From Polynucleobacter sp. JS-Polo-80-F4 (GTDB lineage: Bacteria > Pseudomonadota > Gammaproteobacteria > Burkholderiales > Burkholderiaceae), in the NCBI RefSeq assembly GCF_018881965.1, contig NZ_JACVPI010000001.1, positions 1,910,279-1,974,278 of the forward strand: 64,000 bases of DNA. The letters run 5' to 3'. Below the pieces are notes generated by a model. The model worked only from the letters and a program-made list of their open reading frames with translations. It was not told the DNA's origin and made no database searches. This document shows, piece by piece, positions 47,701 through 62,700 of this stretch. Every line of letters starts with the position of its first letter. Position 1 is the stretch's first letter. Made by a program: the position numbers and the translations under genes.

Positions 47701-50700
47701 ATTGCTCAAGGTTCCCGTACCCGCACTTAATACTAAAGTCTGACCACCAATACCGGCTACTGAGATACCGGAATTGGTAACTGTTTTACTACCGTCATAC
47801 ACTTTTGCTGCGGTTACAGTTATTGGTGCAGCTGTAATATCGGCTGTCAATGAACTAGTAACGCCAGAAATATAATAGTTGGCGTTATCGAGTACCAATC
47901 CTGAGCTACCCACTACAGGAGTTACCGTCAATCCTGTGCCAACATTGGCTTGACTGAATGTACCGGCAACCGTGCCGCTAACCGAGGCAGTATCGCTGCC
48001 CAACAAACCAATAACGGTTGCTCCTGCTCCACTCAACACCGCAGTGCGATTTGTGTCATATACCTTATTGGCCGCAGATAAACCGCTTACTGTCACTGGT
48101 GCTTGGCTGATACTAGTTGCGCCAGATACAGTTACACCAGCTACAGAATAATTTTCAGCATCAGCGCCAGAGAGGACAATATTGTTGATGGTGTATGTGG
48201 TTGATCCAGCATTAGCAGTGCCATAAGAGCCGTAGCCAACAAGACTGATCGCATCAATACCTACCTTATTGGTAGGCGTTAATGTTGCGCCAGATAAAGT
48301 GGCGGATGTGTCATATTGTTTTGTTGGAGCTATACCGCCAGTTGGACTGACAGTCAGCGTTAATGGTGTTACAGAAATAGTTCCTGAATTAACCAATACA
48401 GGATAGCTGGTTGAGTAGTTTGTAACTGCTCCAATAGTAGTAACTGTGCTTGATGGGGTTACTGTATAGGCGCCAACCTTCAAGTACCCTGCTCCACTTA
48501 CTGAACCGGATGGAACGTTTGCATTGACATCAAAGGTATAGCGACCTTGCGGTGCTTGAGCATCCACTGCCAACCAGCTTACGCTAGCGCCTGTTGGTGC
48601 AGTCATGGATAAATTGACAATATCACCTGCTCCACAACTAGAACCAATGGCACAATATGAAGCCGTTACATTTGCAACCGCGGAAAGATTGGCCGTGCCG
48701 CTAAGCGTTCCATACACTGAGGTGCTATTACCCACGCGAATCAGTAACTGGCCTTGAGCAACAATTGTGAATACGCCATTGACAGGGTTAATGGTGTAGT
48801 TAGCAGCAGTTGCACTAGGTACCAAGCTATCTACATATCCAGCAGTATTTGTAGATGCGTTAGATCTAGCAACGGCTGCACCACTCAATACTGCGGTAGT
48901 GTCACCACCTACTAATCCAGTAATAGTGTAAGTAAATGAAGGATCTACTTGACCAACGAACTTAGCAGCATCTGCCGCTGTCATCGTCAATGTTGCTTTA
49001 GCAATCGTTCCATTACCGCTAGCAGAGCTCGGTAAGGTGTAGTTGCTGAGCAAGGTACCCACTTTGGCCGTGAAATCACCCGCCACTAAAGCAATGGAAA
49101 CAGTGCTTGCAATAGTATATAGTCCGCTGAGACTTGCATTAGCTGAGTTATAGGTTGCAGCAGTCTTAGCAATGTACGCACCCTCAGAGCCTACGAAACC
49201 TGTGTATGCATAATCTCCGGCGCTACCGCTACTGCCCGCCGTTAATATCGTACTTGTGCTTGCATCGTAGGTTTTAGATTTATCAGCAAGCCTTACAGAA
49301 ATAGTTTTAGGCGTAATAGAGACGCTTGAGGTCGATACTGGTAGTTGATAGTTTGAAGCAGCACCAACACAGCCACCACCAGAACAGTTGCCCAAGGTTA
49401 AACCCGTTGTTGGCAAACTTGTCACGCCAGTCACATTGGCACTATTCGCATCAGCAGAGCCGCTCAAGGTTAACGTTTGCCCGACAATGCCAGTGGCAAC
49501 GGTTAATGTTGTGCCTGGCGTACCTACAACAAAGGTTGCCGATCCATCATAGGTTTTAGAAGCGGCAATAGAAACTGTTGCCTTGTTAATCACATAGGCA
49601 TTGCTATTGGTATTGGCAAAGCTAACCTGATAGTTGCTATTGGTGCTAGTGCCTGCCAAAGTTCCGACAGTTAAGGCATAAGTAGCGGCGTTTTGAACTG
49701 TTGTCGTTGTGCTGCCGTTAAAGCCGATAATACCAGTCAATGTTACTGGGGCACTCGTCGCGTTATCTGAATTCTGATAACCAGTAACCGTGTAATTAGC
49801 AATCGCTACCGAATAGGTTCCATTATTTAGAGTCGCGCCATCATAGTTAACTGATTTAGCATTTGGTGTAACCGTCAATGTCGCTTTATTAATCACTAAA
49901 TTGCCATTGACATAGGTAATAGCGTAGTTTGATAAACCACTACCCGTCGCAGCACTTGGAACTATTCCGCCGGAATAAGTACCCGCATTAACAGTTGGCG
50001 CTACGGTGGCGTTATTGGCATAGAGCAGCGTTACCCCTGAAATGCTATTGCCGTTAATGAGGCCGCTAGAGGTATATTGGCTGGTTCCCAAATTAAGAGA
50101 AACACCATAGTCACCCGTTTGCTGAGAGGCAGTAATTGTTAAAGCCTTAGTTCCGACAGTCAATATGCCATTGGCATACGCAATGGTGTAGTTGCTAGCG
50201 GTAAAGGTGCCACCTGTAGCCGCACCTGGAATTAAGGCATAGGTACCTACCGTAGCCGATGTGGATGAGCCGGTGCTAGCCGTAGTAATGCTGCCAATAG
50301 TTTCACTGTTCTGTAAACCGCTTGAACTAAATGCTGTCTTTCCAGTGCCTACACTAAATGCTGTGCCATAAGACGAAGTTTGGTTTGTTGCGGTAATAGC
50401 TAGCGCACGCGGATTGACTGACATTGCCCCATTGGCATAGGTAATGGTGTAGTTACTCAATCCCGTACCGGACGCAGCGCTTGGAACAATTGAGTAGCTC
50501 GCTGCAGAAGCGCCTGACATTACGGCTGCGGTTGCAACACCACCGGCACTCGTTAAGGTAACGCCTGTTAAGGTATCACTTACGCCTAATAGACTGCCGG
50601 AGGTAATTGAATAACCCAAACCGCTGCCTGCTGGTGCAGTCGCAGTTCCGCCAGATGTGGTGTAAACCAAGCCTGCATTTGTCGTTGTTGCACCGTAAGT

Positions 50701-53700
50701 CTTAATATCGCTAGCAGCAGTAATGGTGAGAGCCGCTTTCGCTACAGTCGATCCAACACCTACATAGCTAATGTTGTAGTTTGCTAAACCGCTGCCTACC
50801 GCCAAACTTGGCGTAGTGTTGAATGAGCCATATTGAGCGATATCGGTACCAGTAATGCCTGTACCCGAACCGACTGTAGAGCCGGATTTAATGGTTTGTG
50901 TAACCGATGTAACCGTATCGCCAGTATTAACGCCGCCAATAGAGCTTACTAAGCCGCTTAATGAGAATCCAGCTGTATTGACCAAGCCAGCATAGGTACT
51001 TGTGCCGTTATAAGTCGTACTACTTGCTAAATCTGTAATGGTTAGAGTGGCTTTGGTGATGGTGTATGTTGGCGTTCCAGATACAGTGACAGTTACACCA
51101 TCGGCAGAAAGAATACTTCCTGTTTTAATAACTGTAGCTGCTTGGACAATATTGGCATTCACTGCTGGATTGCCGATACTACTGTTGAAAGTTAGACCAG
51201 CTTTAACGCCAGTAGAGCTAACACCAAATGGCGTAGCGCTTAAGGTAACAGTGGCATTGTTTTGCAACCAAGTGGTTGCAGTGGATGAGTTGTAGGCGGT
51301 ACCGTAGGCCTGGGAATAGTTAGCCCCTAGAGAAACGGTAATAGTGTAAGAGGCAACCCCAGCGCGGTAATCAATGAAATTACCTGTTGAATAGGCGGTT
51401 GGATTGGTGAAAGTGCCACCAACATTGCTATAACGAATATTTGCCATCGATACGTTAGAGCTGGTGATGCCAACCTTGCCTTCGATGGTGTATGGACTTG
51501 CGCCAGGCTGCGCCATGGATAAGGCTACTACTCCGCCGGTATTGGTTATGGTGCCAAGCGCCAGGATGTTACCGCCAGTCGTTGTGCCGGCTGCTATGCC
51601 ATAACCACCAGTGATGCGCACACCATTAGCACCGGAGTTGGTAATAGCTGCTGTTGAGGTATCAGCAGTACTAGAAATGGTGATGCCGGTACCTGTCGTG
51701 CCGGTATTAGTGACAGCACCATTTAGATTAACAACTGCATTAGCACCACCAGTGGTACCAGTGCTAGCAATTGCTATGCCACCAGCAGATGTCAAGGTGG
51801 CACTAGAAGTCATATAAACGCCATTATTTGCAACGGTAGTGCTTGTACCAGTTGCCGTACCTGTCAATGTCAACAATCCTGCAGAGCTTATCGTCCCTGA
51901 ATTTAAGTAGACGCCGTTAGCACTAGCAGCTGTAACCGTTCCCCAAATAGTAACTGCTCCAGCCGTTGAAGTGATATTGGAATTGTTATAAAAAGCTTGC
52001 ACACCACTAGTAGTTAAGCTGCCAATCCAAATATTGCCAGTTGCAACAATGCCGGAATAGGTCACTGTTGGAGAACCGTAGGTTACCGATACATTGCTAT
52101 TGAATAACATACCGTAGTTAGCGCCATTATTAATGCGAGTATTGGCAGCCGAAGTTGCCACATTGGCGATAGTGGTGCCACTAGCTCCGCCATTTTGCGC
52201 ACTTAGGGTGCTTAATACAGATCCCTGGAAATTTAAGTTACCGCCTGAATTGATAACAGTGTTAATGAATCGCACGTTCCAAGTTGCAAGAGACGCTTTA
52301 TATGGTGAATTCAGCGCGAATATCATATCGCCGCCGGACTTAAATAAAGTATAGGTATCAATGTTCATCAGGTAATAACTTTCATTACTTGTGCCTGATA
52401 CAAAAACCGATATGGTTAGAGCGCCCCCAGCTATAAATGCCTGTGGGGCTGATTGAGTTGAGCCGACAATATATAAACCATGGCCGTTAGTTGAGCTTAG
52501 ATTGCTTGCTGAAATAGTGATATCACCGGCCGCAACAACGTTTGCTGTAGCTGCAGAGAAATAAATACCAATACCGCCATAGCCAGAGGTGATACCAGTA
52601 AGAACAATTGACCCACCAGTTGAAGTGATCGGTGTGCCACGAATATCGAGACCGTGATAGCCGCCTGTTGCAGCCGTTGAGCCAACTATCCAAATATTTC
52701 CATCTGCAACTATACCCGTGTAGGACACTGCGTTATAGGTGACCGTGGCTGATGGGCCAAAGTAAATAGCATGTTGTGAGCCGCCATTCACTGCGGATCC
52801 TACTACTCCAGTGGCTACGTTAGCAATAGTTTGGCCACCACTAGATCCGTTCGCGTTGGTGATGGTTGAAGTCGTTGCGCCCTGCACGGTTAATGTGCCT
52901 GCGGATTTCATAGCCACATTGTATAAATACATGCCGTAAGAGTTGGTACCTCTAGGTGTGGATCCAGAAAATGTTAAATCACCACCAGATTTAAATAGAG
53001 TGAAGGTGGTTACATAGATACTATTGGCGCCACTTGTTCCATTGGCATATCCGGAAATAACTAAATTCTTACCCGCATCAAACACATGGGGTGCTAGCGC
53101 TGTATTGCCATTAATATTGACACCATCCCCTCCCGATGTACTTGTATTGGTTCCGTAAATATAGATATAACCATTGGTAGCATTTTGCGCAATTACATGG
53201 GCAGTAGCCTGCAGGTTTACGCCCAAGCCACTAACCCCACCAGTACTACCAATTAAAGTAATTGATCCATTGGTAGAGGTAAATGCTGAATAGTCGTAAA
53301 TACCGTAATACGCGCCTGCAGAAGTGCCAGTAGTAGCAGCAACCCAAATATTGCCGGACGCAACGTTGTCAGAGTAAGTGCTACCGTTGTAGGTTATGAC
53401 AGCAGTTCCGTTGATATAAATACCATGCTGTGTTCCACCGTTAACTGCTGAACCAGCAACAGTTGTTGCCACATTAGCAATTGTTGTTCCAACTAGACCA
53501 CCATTTTGGGCGCTTAGAGTAGAAGTAGTGGCACCCTGCATTGTTAACTTACCACCAGAATACAAGGCTGTATTGGTTAACTGAATGGCGTATACGTTAG
53601 TACCATTAGGCGTACTACCGGAAATTAACATATCTCCGCCAGACTTAAAGATACCGTTATTAGCTGAAACTATCGCATTAGCATTACTTGTACCATTTGC

Positions 53701-56700
53701 ATAACCAACAATATTCAAGGTCTTGGCCGCATCAAAGATATGGGGAGTAGTGGCCGCTCCACCGCCAACGATATTCACACCATCACCACCAGTTGCGTTG
53801 GTGTTGGTGCCAAAGATATAGATATCGCCAGTAGATGCTGAGGTAGTACTCAAACCCACATTGCTGAATAATAAGTTTGCGGCACCGTAGCCAGTTGCAG
53901 ATTTTGCATTACTTGTAGTTGTAACTGTTCCTGCGTTCCAAAGGGTTACAAGATTGGTGCTACCGCCCAGTATGTTAGATGCCGTACCCGTTGTTAATGC
54001 GGTAGTGTTGTATTTCGCTGTTTGTACGCTTGCATATACATTGCTACCAAGGAGACTTAATGTTACTAGCTCCATCTTGGTATAAACAGTGCCGCTTGTT
54101 GGCGTATCACGTACACCGATGATGTAGGAAGCAGTCGTTGGCGTAGTTGCATAAAGCGCAATATCCGTTGCCGCGCGAGCTCCAGCACTAGTCGTACCGC
54201 CTTGGTAACTAATGTTGTATCCAGCTAAAGTTGCTGCACTGAGTGTTGGCAAAGTAGTGCCACTGATCTGCCCTATTAAAGTTCCAAAGCCTGAGTTTGA
54301 AATCATTACCGGCGCTGTCAGGGCTGTACCAGATGTATTGGCAACATAAAGCTGACCGGATGCAGTTCCAGCTATGACGTCTGCATTGGTTTGTAGTGAA
54401 ACACCCATGCCACCGTTTCCACTAGTTGTACCAATTAAAGTGACGTTACCGTTAACAGATTTAATGGATGAGTAATCGAATAATCCATAGTAACCACCAG
54501 TTGCGCCGTTGGTAGCTGCCGCAATCCAAATATCCCCGCCAGCCAATATATTGCTGTACTGGACATTGTTATAAGTTTCAACAGTGGTTCCATTGATATA
54601 AATTGCATACTGTTTACCACCATTTGCGGCAGCACCTTGCACTGTCGTTGCTACGTTTGCAATACCAGTTGAATTGGTGCTTCCATTAGCATTGGTCAAA
54701 GTGCTGGTTGTAGCCCCTTGCATAGTAATGCTGCCATTTGCTTGAAGCGCCGTATTGTCTAAACGAATGTTGTAAGCATCAGCGCCGTTTGGCGTACTTC
54801 CTGAGACCAATATATTGCCCAGGGCTTTAAATATGCCGTAAGTAGTTGAATAAATACCGAAGGTTCCAGTGCTTCCACTTGCATAAGAAACTAAAGAAAG
54901 ATCTTTACCTGCATCAAATATATGTGGACTTGTGCCAACCCCACCACCATCAATGTAAATACCATAGCCCGTGGTTGCATTGCTTGCCGTGCCATATACA
55001 GCGATGTTGCCATTAGTCGTATCTTGAGCAATTAAATCTGCGTTAGTGCCTAAACGAACACCCATTCCCCCACTACCAGCAGTCGTTCCAATTAAGGTAA
55101 TTCCACCACCAGTAGAGATAATAGATGAATAGATATATAGGCCGTAGTAGCCGCCAGTTGAACTTGGGGACTGACCTGCTATCCAAACATTACCTGCTGC
55201 TACAACATTGGAGTAAGTAACAGCGCTATAGGTAAGTGTTGTAGTGCCGTTAATACGCACTGCGTGCTGAAGGCCGGCATTAACAGCAGAACCCGCGACA
55301 GTAGAGGCAACATTAGCAATGGTAGTGCCAACTAGACCACCATTTTCAGCAGAGACAGTTGCTGTTGTAGCGCCCTGAATGGTTAAAGCACCCCCTGATT
55401 TGATAATTGTATTGGTCAGATCAATAGCGTATGAATTAGTACCATTGGGAGTACTGCCAGAAATCAACATGTTTCCAGCAGATTTCAGCAAGACATAAGA
55501 AACAGTATCAATGCCGTAAGTACCACCTGCGCCAGCAGCATAGCCAATGATATTGAGCGTCTTAGCAGAATTCACCACAGATGGAGCGGTAGCTGTCCCC
55601 GTTCCATCCATATAAACAGCCCAACCACTAGTGGTATTGGTTGAGGTACCCAAAATATCAATTACGCCGTTCGTAGCATTTTGAGTTGTGACTATTGAGG
55701 CGCCACGTAAGCGGACTCCAACACTTCCACTTCCAGAAACTACACCAATCAATCTAATTGAGCCACTAGTCGAAGTAATATTGGCGTAATCATCTACTAC
55801 GTTTATACCGGCTCCAGATGATGTTCCAGCCATCCAGATATTGCCAACCGCAACAATGTCAGTGTAAGAGCCGGCATTTACCTTGCCGCTTGCGATAGTG
55901 GTAGCAGCATTAGCACCCAGGTATATTGCGCTTGCATCGGATGAAACTGCTGATCCAGTTACGCCCGCAGCTAAGCCGGTTGATTGATAACCATTGAATA
56001 CAAGGTTAGATACACCATATCCAGCTGTAGCAGCATTTGTAACATTAAGAGTCATGGCTGTTTTTGCGGCCCAAGCAGTATTGATCTTTTGAGCTGCAGT
56101 TCCGGTATAGCCATTAAATGTAGCAATTGCTACATATCCAGCAGCGGTTGGCGTTGCCATTACAGAATTTCCACTAATGGACAAAGTTACCAAGACCATT
56201 TTGGTATATGAAGTATCAGAGAAGCCCAATAACCACTGCGAACTGGATCCAGTTACCGGGGCTACGTAGGTAGCAAGAATAGTTCCGGCTACAGACCCAC
56301 CTGAAAGACTGCCGCTAATAATGGTTGCATCAGCTAAAGAGCTTGCAATCAAGTTGGTATTGGTTTCGCCAGCCAAGAATCCACTTGCAGCAGTATTGGT
56401 CTTGGTATTAGCGGCACCTACTGCTGCACCTTGAATTGCGAGGTTACCACCTGCATAAATTGGGCTGTTAGTGAAATAGACTGTGCCATTACCACCACCG
56501 CCAGCAGCTGAAATCGTAATATCTCCCCCTGCTGCTAATACCGCATAAGAGAAATAAGCTACATAAGTATTAGAAGATGGCGCATAAGCTGTAATTTGGA
56601 TATAGCCTGATGCGCTAATGGCTGTTGGAGATGCAGCTGATGTTCCAACAATGCTAATAACAGCCCCGGTGGAAGCAGTTGACTTAGTGCCAGTGAGAAT

Positions 56701-59700
56701 GATATTTCCAGATGGGGCATATAAGCTTGATATGGCTGGCATATCGATTGCTTTGGATGCTGCCGCTGTTGATGCACCAATGATGGTGATATCACCAGAT
56801 GCAGCAGATACCGTTCCACCGAGAACCACGCCAGCAGCACCACTGGAAATACCCTTCAGAGTTACATAGCTACCCGCTGACAATGCACCAGTCGTTGTTA
56901 CACCAGCACTGGTAGTTGCATATGTAGCTGCATTGCCCAATGTAATGAATCCACTCACTGGATTGCAGCCCGAGCCAGTGCAACCGTAGGTATTGTCTAA
57001 AACTATATATCCAGAAACACTAACAATTGGATCAATTGCGCCACCAGATGCCAAGATTGAATAATTGACTGGGCTTGAGCTGCCGGTATTAGTAAGTGTT
57101 CCGATAGTTAATACTGAGGTCTTATCTCCATAACGGTTGTCATACAAAATCGTGGAAGCATTGCCGCTTGTATTGGCTGCTAATGTGATGGTGCCACTCT
57201 GTGTAATGCTGTTATTTGAGCGGAATGTGATATTTCCGCCGTTGGCATTATCTGCAATAGCACCAGTCTGAGTAATGCCAGTGCTCGACCCTGCTGCCGT
57301 GTCATTACCAACTACCGTCAGATCACCGGTGTTGATTGTCATTGCGCCTAAGCTAACAACAGTTGCAGCTGTTGTACCTGTACCGGTTACAGATAAAGAA
57401 TTTGCGGTAATCGTACCTGTGGCTTTAACGGCAATACCAGTCGTGGATGTTCCAGTGAGAGAAACTGCAGCGCCAGTAATGGTTCCGCTAGCCCCGGTGT
57501 AATCGATGCCATTACCAGTAGTTGAAGTAGCTGTAAAGCTCACATTACCACTCGCATTTGTGGCTACCGTACTAGTGATTGCTGATGAGGCAGTTGAACT
57601 TGCTGTAGCGGTAATAGAGACAGCCCCACTACTCTTAATACCGCTGTAGGCAACTGAATTTACAGTTACAGAACCAATTGTGAGATTGGTGTTATCAACG
57701 ATGGTTAAGGAGCCAATACCAGTACTAATGGTTCCAATTATTGCAATCGTGTTAGATGCATTCGCTAGAGAGAAATTACCCGTGCCGATGAATGCAATAC
57801 CTCTACTGCTGTCATTTACAACACCGCTAATCGTGAGGTTGCCCGCTCCACCCAAAGAAGCGGCAACTGTATCTAAACTTACCGTGCCTGAAATAGTAGA
57901 AGTGGTTCCAGAGCTTGAATTAATAATTGCGCCTGTGCCATCACCACCATAGATGGTGAAATTATTACCAACGCTATAACCACGAAGATCTACCGTACCT
58001 AGTGAAGTGACCGCAGTTCCAACAGTAACAGCACCAGTTCCGAGGGAGCTGTTGTTGCCTAAAACTACCTTGCCTGAGGCAACCGTAGTTCCACCTGTAT
58101 AGGTATTGGCATTAGCAAGCGTTATGACTCCATTGCCATTAGTGTTGTAAGTAGAGGCCGAGTTATAGGTTAGAGATACTGCCCCAGAAATAACACCAGA
58201 AATGGCGCTTGATGCACTTGTGCTATTAATTGCAAGTGAAACATCAGCAACATTATTATTTAGTGTTACGGCCGCGCTACCAGTATTAAGTATTAGAGAC
58301 TGAGGTACAAAATCACGTGCAATAGAAATTGCTACAACACCTGAACCTCCTGCGGGAGCAACACTTCCAATTATTGAAGCAGCTCCCCTACCTGAGTTGG
58401 CAGCCGGCGTTGCATTGGCACATGCCGTTCCATTCATGCCGCAACCACCAATGCCGTATTCGACTGACGTACCTGTAATAGAAGAGGTAACGCCTGATCC
58501 GCCAGTTAAACCACTACCAGCACCACCTGCACCACCACCTGCTCCGCCCGCTAATGATGCAACAGTAGACCCAACAGCGCCAAGCTGGCCAGATCCACTA
58601 GTAGCGCCAGTGCCCGAGTTATGGTTACTGCCATTACCACCTAAAGCAGTAATGGTTGAGAGTCCTGAGCCAGAAATAATAGATGTTCCACCTATACCGC
58701 CATCGTATCCAGTATTGGCGCGTGCCGCAGTGGTATTAGCACCGCCACCCGTAACGGATGGTGAAGCGCCACCTGCACCCACTGTTATGGTGTATGTTGT
58801 TCCTGCTGCCCAAGTGTTACTTCCAGTTAATACTTGACCACCACCTGCACCAGGCCCCCAATAAACACCATTAGTTCCCAGGCTACCGCCACCGCCACCC
58901 GCAACAATCAAATAGTCAGCCGTAGTGTTTGAAGAGGGAGTCCAGCTGTAGGCACCACTTGCGTATGACAACGTAGCGCCATCTATTAAGGTAACCGCGC
59001 TTGCACCAACTGTAGCAATGCTGCCAGCACCATATTGGTATGAGCCACCACCTAATAATTGCAATGCTCTAGCAACTGTTACGCCAGAAGAAATAGTGCT
59101 ACCGAAATTAATTGCAGCATTGGTAGTATTCAGCGTTGTTGATCCATTTACTGTTGCAGCGCCTGTATACGTTTGAGTACCCGCCGTTGTTACAGTGCCG
59201 AGTAAAGTACTTACGCCGCTTACTGCAAGATTGCTGGTATTTGCAGAGTTTGTAATGCTGGCTCCGGTATTCATGTATAGAGAGCCGATTGAAACTGTTC
59301 CTGAATACTGAAGATCCAAAATACCAGATGCCCCAATAGTGACTAAGCCACTATTAGCACCACCCAATGCATTAGCACTAGTCACAATAATCTTTTTGCT
59401 ATCAGAAATAAACGTGCCGCCTTGATAGGAGTTATTTCCTGAGAGCGTCAATACACCGGAACCATTCTGGGACACTGATCCAGTACCAGTCAGGTTGGTT
59501 GAATATGTGAGAGCAGCACTCTTATAAAAAGCGAGGTTACCGTTATTTGTTAGAGCACCAGAACCCAAGGTTCCAGTTGTAGTGTTATTTCCAACCTGGA
59601 TCGTTCCACTGGTAATGGTGGTTGTTCCCGTATAGCTATTATTAGCAACGAGTGTTAGCGTACCGTTAACGGTATTGCGATTCGTGCTTGTGACGCTTGC

Positions 59701-62700
59701 TGCAGTACAGGTACCCGAACATGTCTTGACTAAATTGGTAGCCCCAGTAATGGCTCCAGTAATAATGCTTGAAGCGCTGCTGGAGTTAATGGTCAGATTA
59801 ACTAGGTCGGTAGTGCCGCCTGTAATGGTTGCAGTCGCAGTGCCGGAGTTAATAACCAAAGAGTTACCAGCTGATGTGGTTGGACCAGTATTAACAACTG
59901 CAATACCGGCGGAGCCTGCACCACCCAATCGAACGCTACCACCGCCGCCGCCGCCAGATCCATAACTGGTGGCATTAGATGCGTTTACACCAATACTTCC
60001 GTTACCTCCACCGCCAAGGCCGCCAAGGCCTGCCGTGCTTCCAGCGGCGCCACCATACACACCACCGCCGCCACCTGCAGCGTAATAAACACTGGAGCCG
60101 GTAATGTCAGAAGCGGTCCCGTTGCCACCTTTACCACCTGTGACGACTCCTGCTGAAACAGTTGGAGAGGCACCTGCAGTTGCACTTCCGCCTCCACCGC
60201 CACCACCTCCGCCATTGCTCGGCGCAAAAGCTGGCGTTAAGTAACCATTCTGTCCATTACCGCCATTGTTACCTTGTCCAGCTGTGCCTAAAGAATAATT
60301 TCCTGCACCACTATTACCACCGCCACCGCCACCGCCTGAACCGTAGGTTCCTGCAGGTGCAGTACCAGGAGTTACGTAAGTACCACCACCACCGCCACCG
60401 TACGCTGAATAACCAAAGGCAGTTGACATTCCACCTGTATTACCAACACAGTTTGCATTAGGTCCGCAAACACCGCTTCCATTTCTATTTGCAGTAGGCG
60501 TACCACCAGCACCTACAGTAATCGAATAACTTGTATTTGCAGAAATGTCTACAGTACCTTGAAGGAAGCCGCCTGCGCCACCACCGCCGCCCCAGTCAGA
60601 TCCGCCACCTCCACCACCACCAACGACCAAATATCTAGCGCCAGTCTTTGTAATTGAGGGCGTCCATGTAAATACAGAACTAACATAAACCAGCGTTCCT
60701 CCGCCAGCAGCAAGAACTGTAGGTTGACTTGCATTGGTAGAGGCCGCAACGGCTGATGTACCGTTATAACTATATGTACCATCCGTATAAAGAGCTAAAA
60801 CGCCGTTATAAGATCCCGGGGCAGACACTGAGGAAACAGTACCAGTAATAGTGACAGCAGCATTGTTGGTATTTAAGTTTATGTTTTCCGCGTTTAATGC
60901 AACGTTACCGCCATAGGATTGAATGCCTGTGGTTGTGACATTTCCACCCAGGGTTGTAGAACCAGTGCCGGTTATAGATAGTGAAGCAAGTGCAGTAGTT
61001 GCACCAACGGCATCCCCAAATGTTGTTGTAGCAGAGCCATTCGTAATAGTTAGCGCACCAGGTCCATCAACCGTAGCGGCAAATGTAATTGCCTTGTTAG
61101 CCTGAGTTGTACCTGTGCCGCCGGTATAGGTTGCCAATACAGAGGTGCCAGTGATATTGACGACGCCGTTATAGGCTTGAGTGCCGCCAGTGGTAATGTT
61201 GCCATTGATATTTAATGGCGCATTAATTGTCAGATTGCCTGCTACCGCCAAGCCACTATAGGTTGTGCTATTCACGGTAACCGAGCCAATGGTTAAGGTG
61301 CTGCTATTGGCGATGGTAAGGCCAGCAACTGGTGTTGATGAAGTTGCAATAGTGGCCAAGGTATTGGATGCATTATTCATGCTGTAGGTACCTGCGCCTA
61401 CAAAAGCGATGCCATTAGTTCCCGCATTCACAATCCCGGTGAAATTTAGGGTGTTAGCACCATCGATAGAGGTTGCAGATCCAATGGTGACAGATCCAGA
61501 GGCTGTTGCTGCCGTCGTACTGGAGTTAGTAACAGCACCACCAGTACTACCACCATTGAGAATGAGGTTGTTACTGATAGTTAAACCATTCAGGTCAATC
61601 GTCCCTAATGAATTGGCATTTGCTCCAACTGTGATATCGCCGGAACCAAAAGCACTTGCATTGCCAGCCTTAACTATTCCGGACTGAACGCTGGTTCCAC
61701 CGCTATAACTATTAGAGACCGATAAAGTCAGAGTGCTAGAGCTGCTGGTATCTTTAATAAGATTACCGCCACCACTAATAGCACCTGATAGGGTTTGAGC
61801 GGCGGATGATGAGTATTGGAAGGTGCCTGAATTAGAAATAGTTCCAGAGTAAGTGCCGCTACCTAACTTACCTGCCCCACTAATTTGCATCTTTCCTGAA
61901 GTGATGGTGGTATTGCCAGAATAACTATTAGTTGCGGAGGATAAAGCTACAGTACCGGTTTGATTTGCTCCGTTAATGGTTAAAGCATTCGAGCCAGCAA
62001 CCACTCCAGCGACAGTTAGGGTATTAGAACTAGTAGCAGCCAATCCGCCTCCACCAGTACCCAAAGTTACGCCACGGGTTGCACTCAGAGTGAAACTTGC
62101 GGTACCTTGTAAAGTACCGCCATTCAGAGCAACAGCAGTTGCAGCATTACTTACTGCACCTAAATTTGCATCTGCGCTAATGGAGAGCGTTCCGCCTTCA
62201 ATAACGGTTGCATTTGCGAGTGTGGTTGTGCCATAAGTATTCGTGTTTGAGAACACGACTGTGCCATTTTGGCTTGCGCCAGCATTAATGATGATGGCAT
62301 AAGCACCGCTGATGACACCACCAATAGTTAAGTTTCCACCACTAGTACCAATAGAACTCGCAGCAGACATTGCTACTGTTCCCGCATAAGAAGCCGCAGT
62401 AGAGCTGCTATTAGTAATGGCGCCGTTAGAAGAAACACCTGATCCAGCAATAGTTGCGGCATTTGTATTGCTTATTACCTGCCCATTTAAATCAAGTGAA
62501 GCGCCAGAAGCTACGCTAATCGCACTGCTACTTGCACCGAATGCAGTGGCTGAACCAGCTTGTAAAGTACCGGCTGTTACTGTGGTGCCGCCGGTATAAG
62601 TGTTTAGGCCATTCAGAGTTAATAAGCCAGTACCTTGCTTAGTGACTGAAGTTCCACCGGAAATAATTCCGCCAATTGAATTGCTTATATTGCTTGAGTT

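Noticed and set aside
52030..55850. Regular repeats considered as a CRISPR array
   Set aside because: Repeats are about 655 bp, diverged and protein-coding in one frame; no short identical repeats with unique spacers were seen anywhere in the window.
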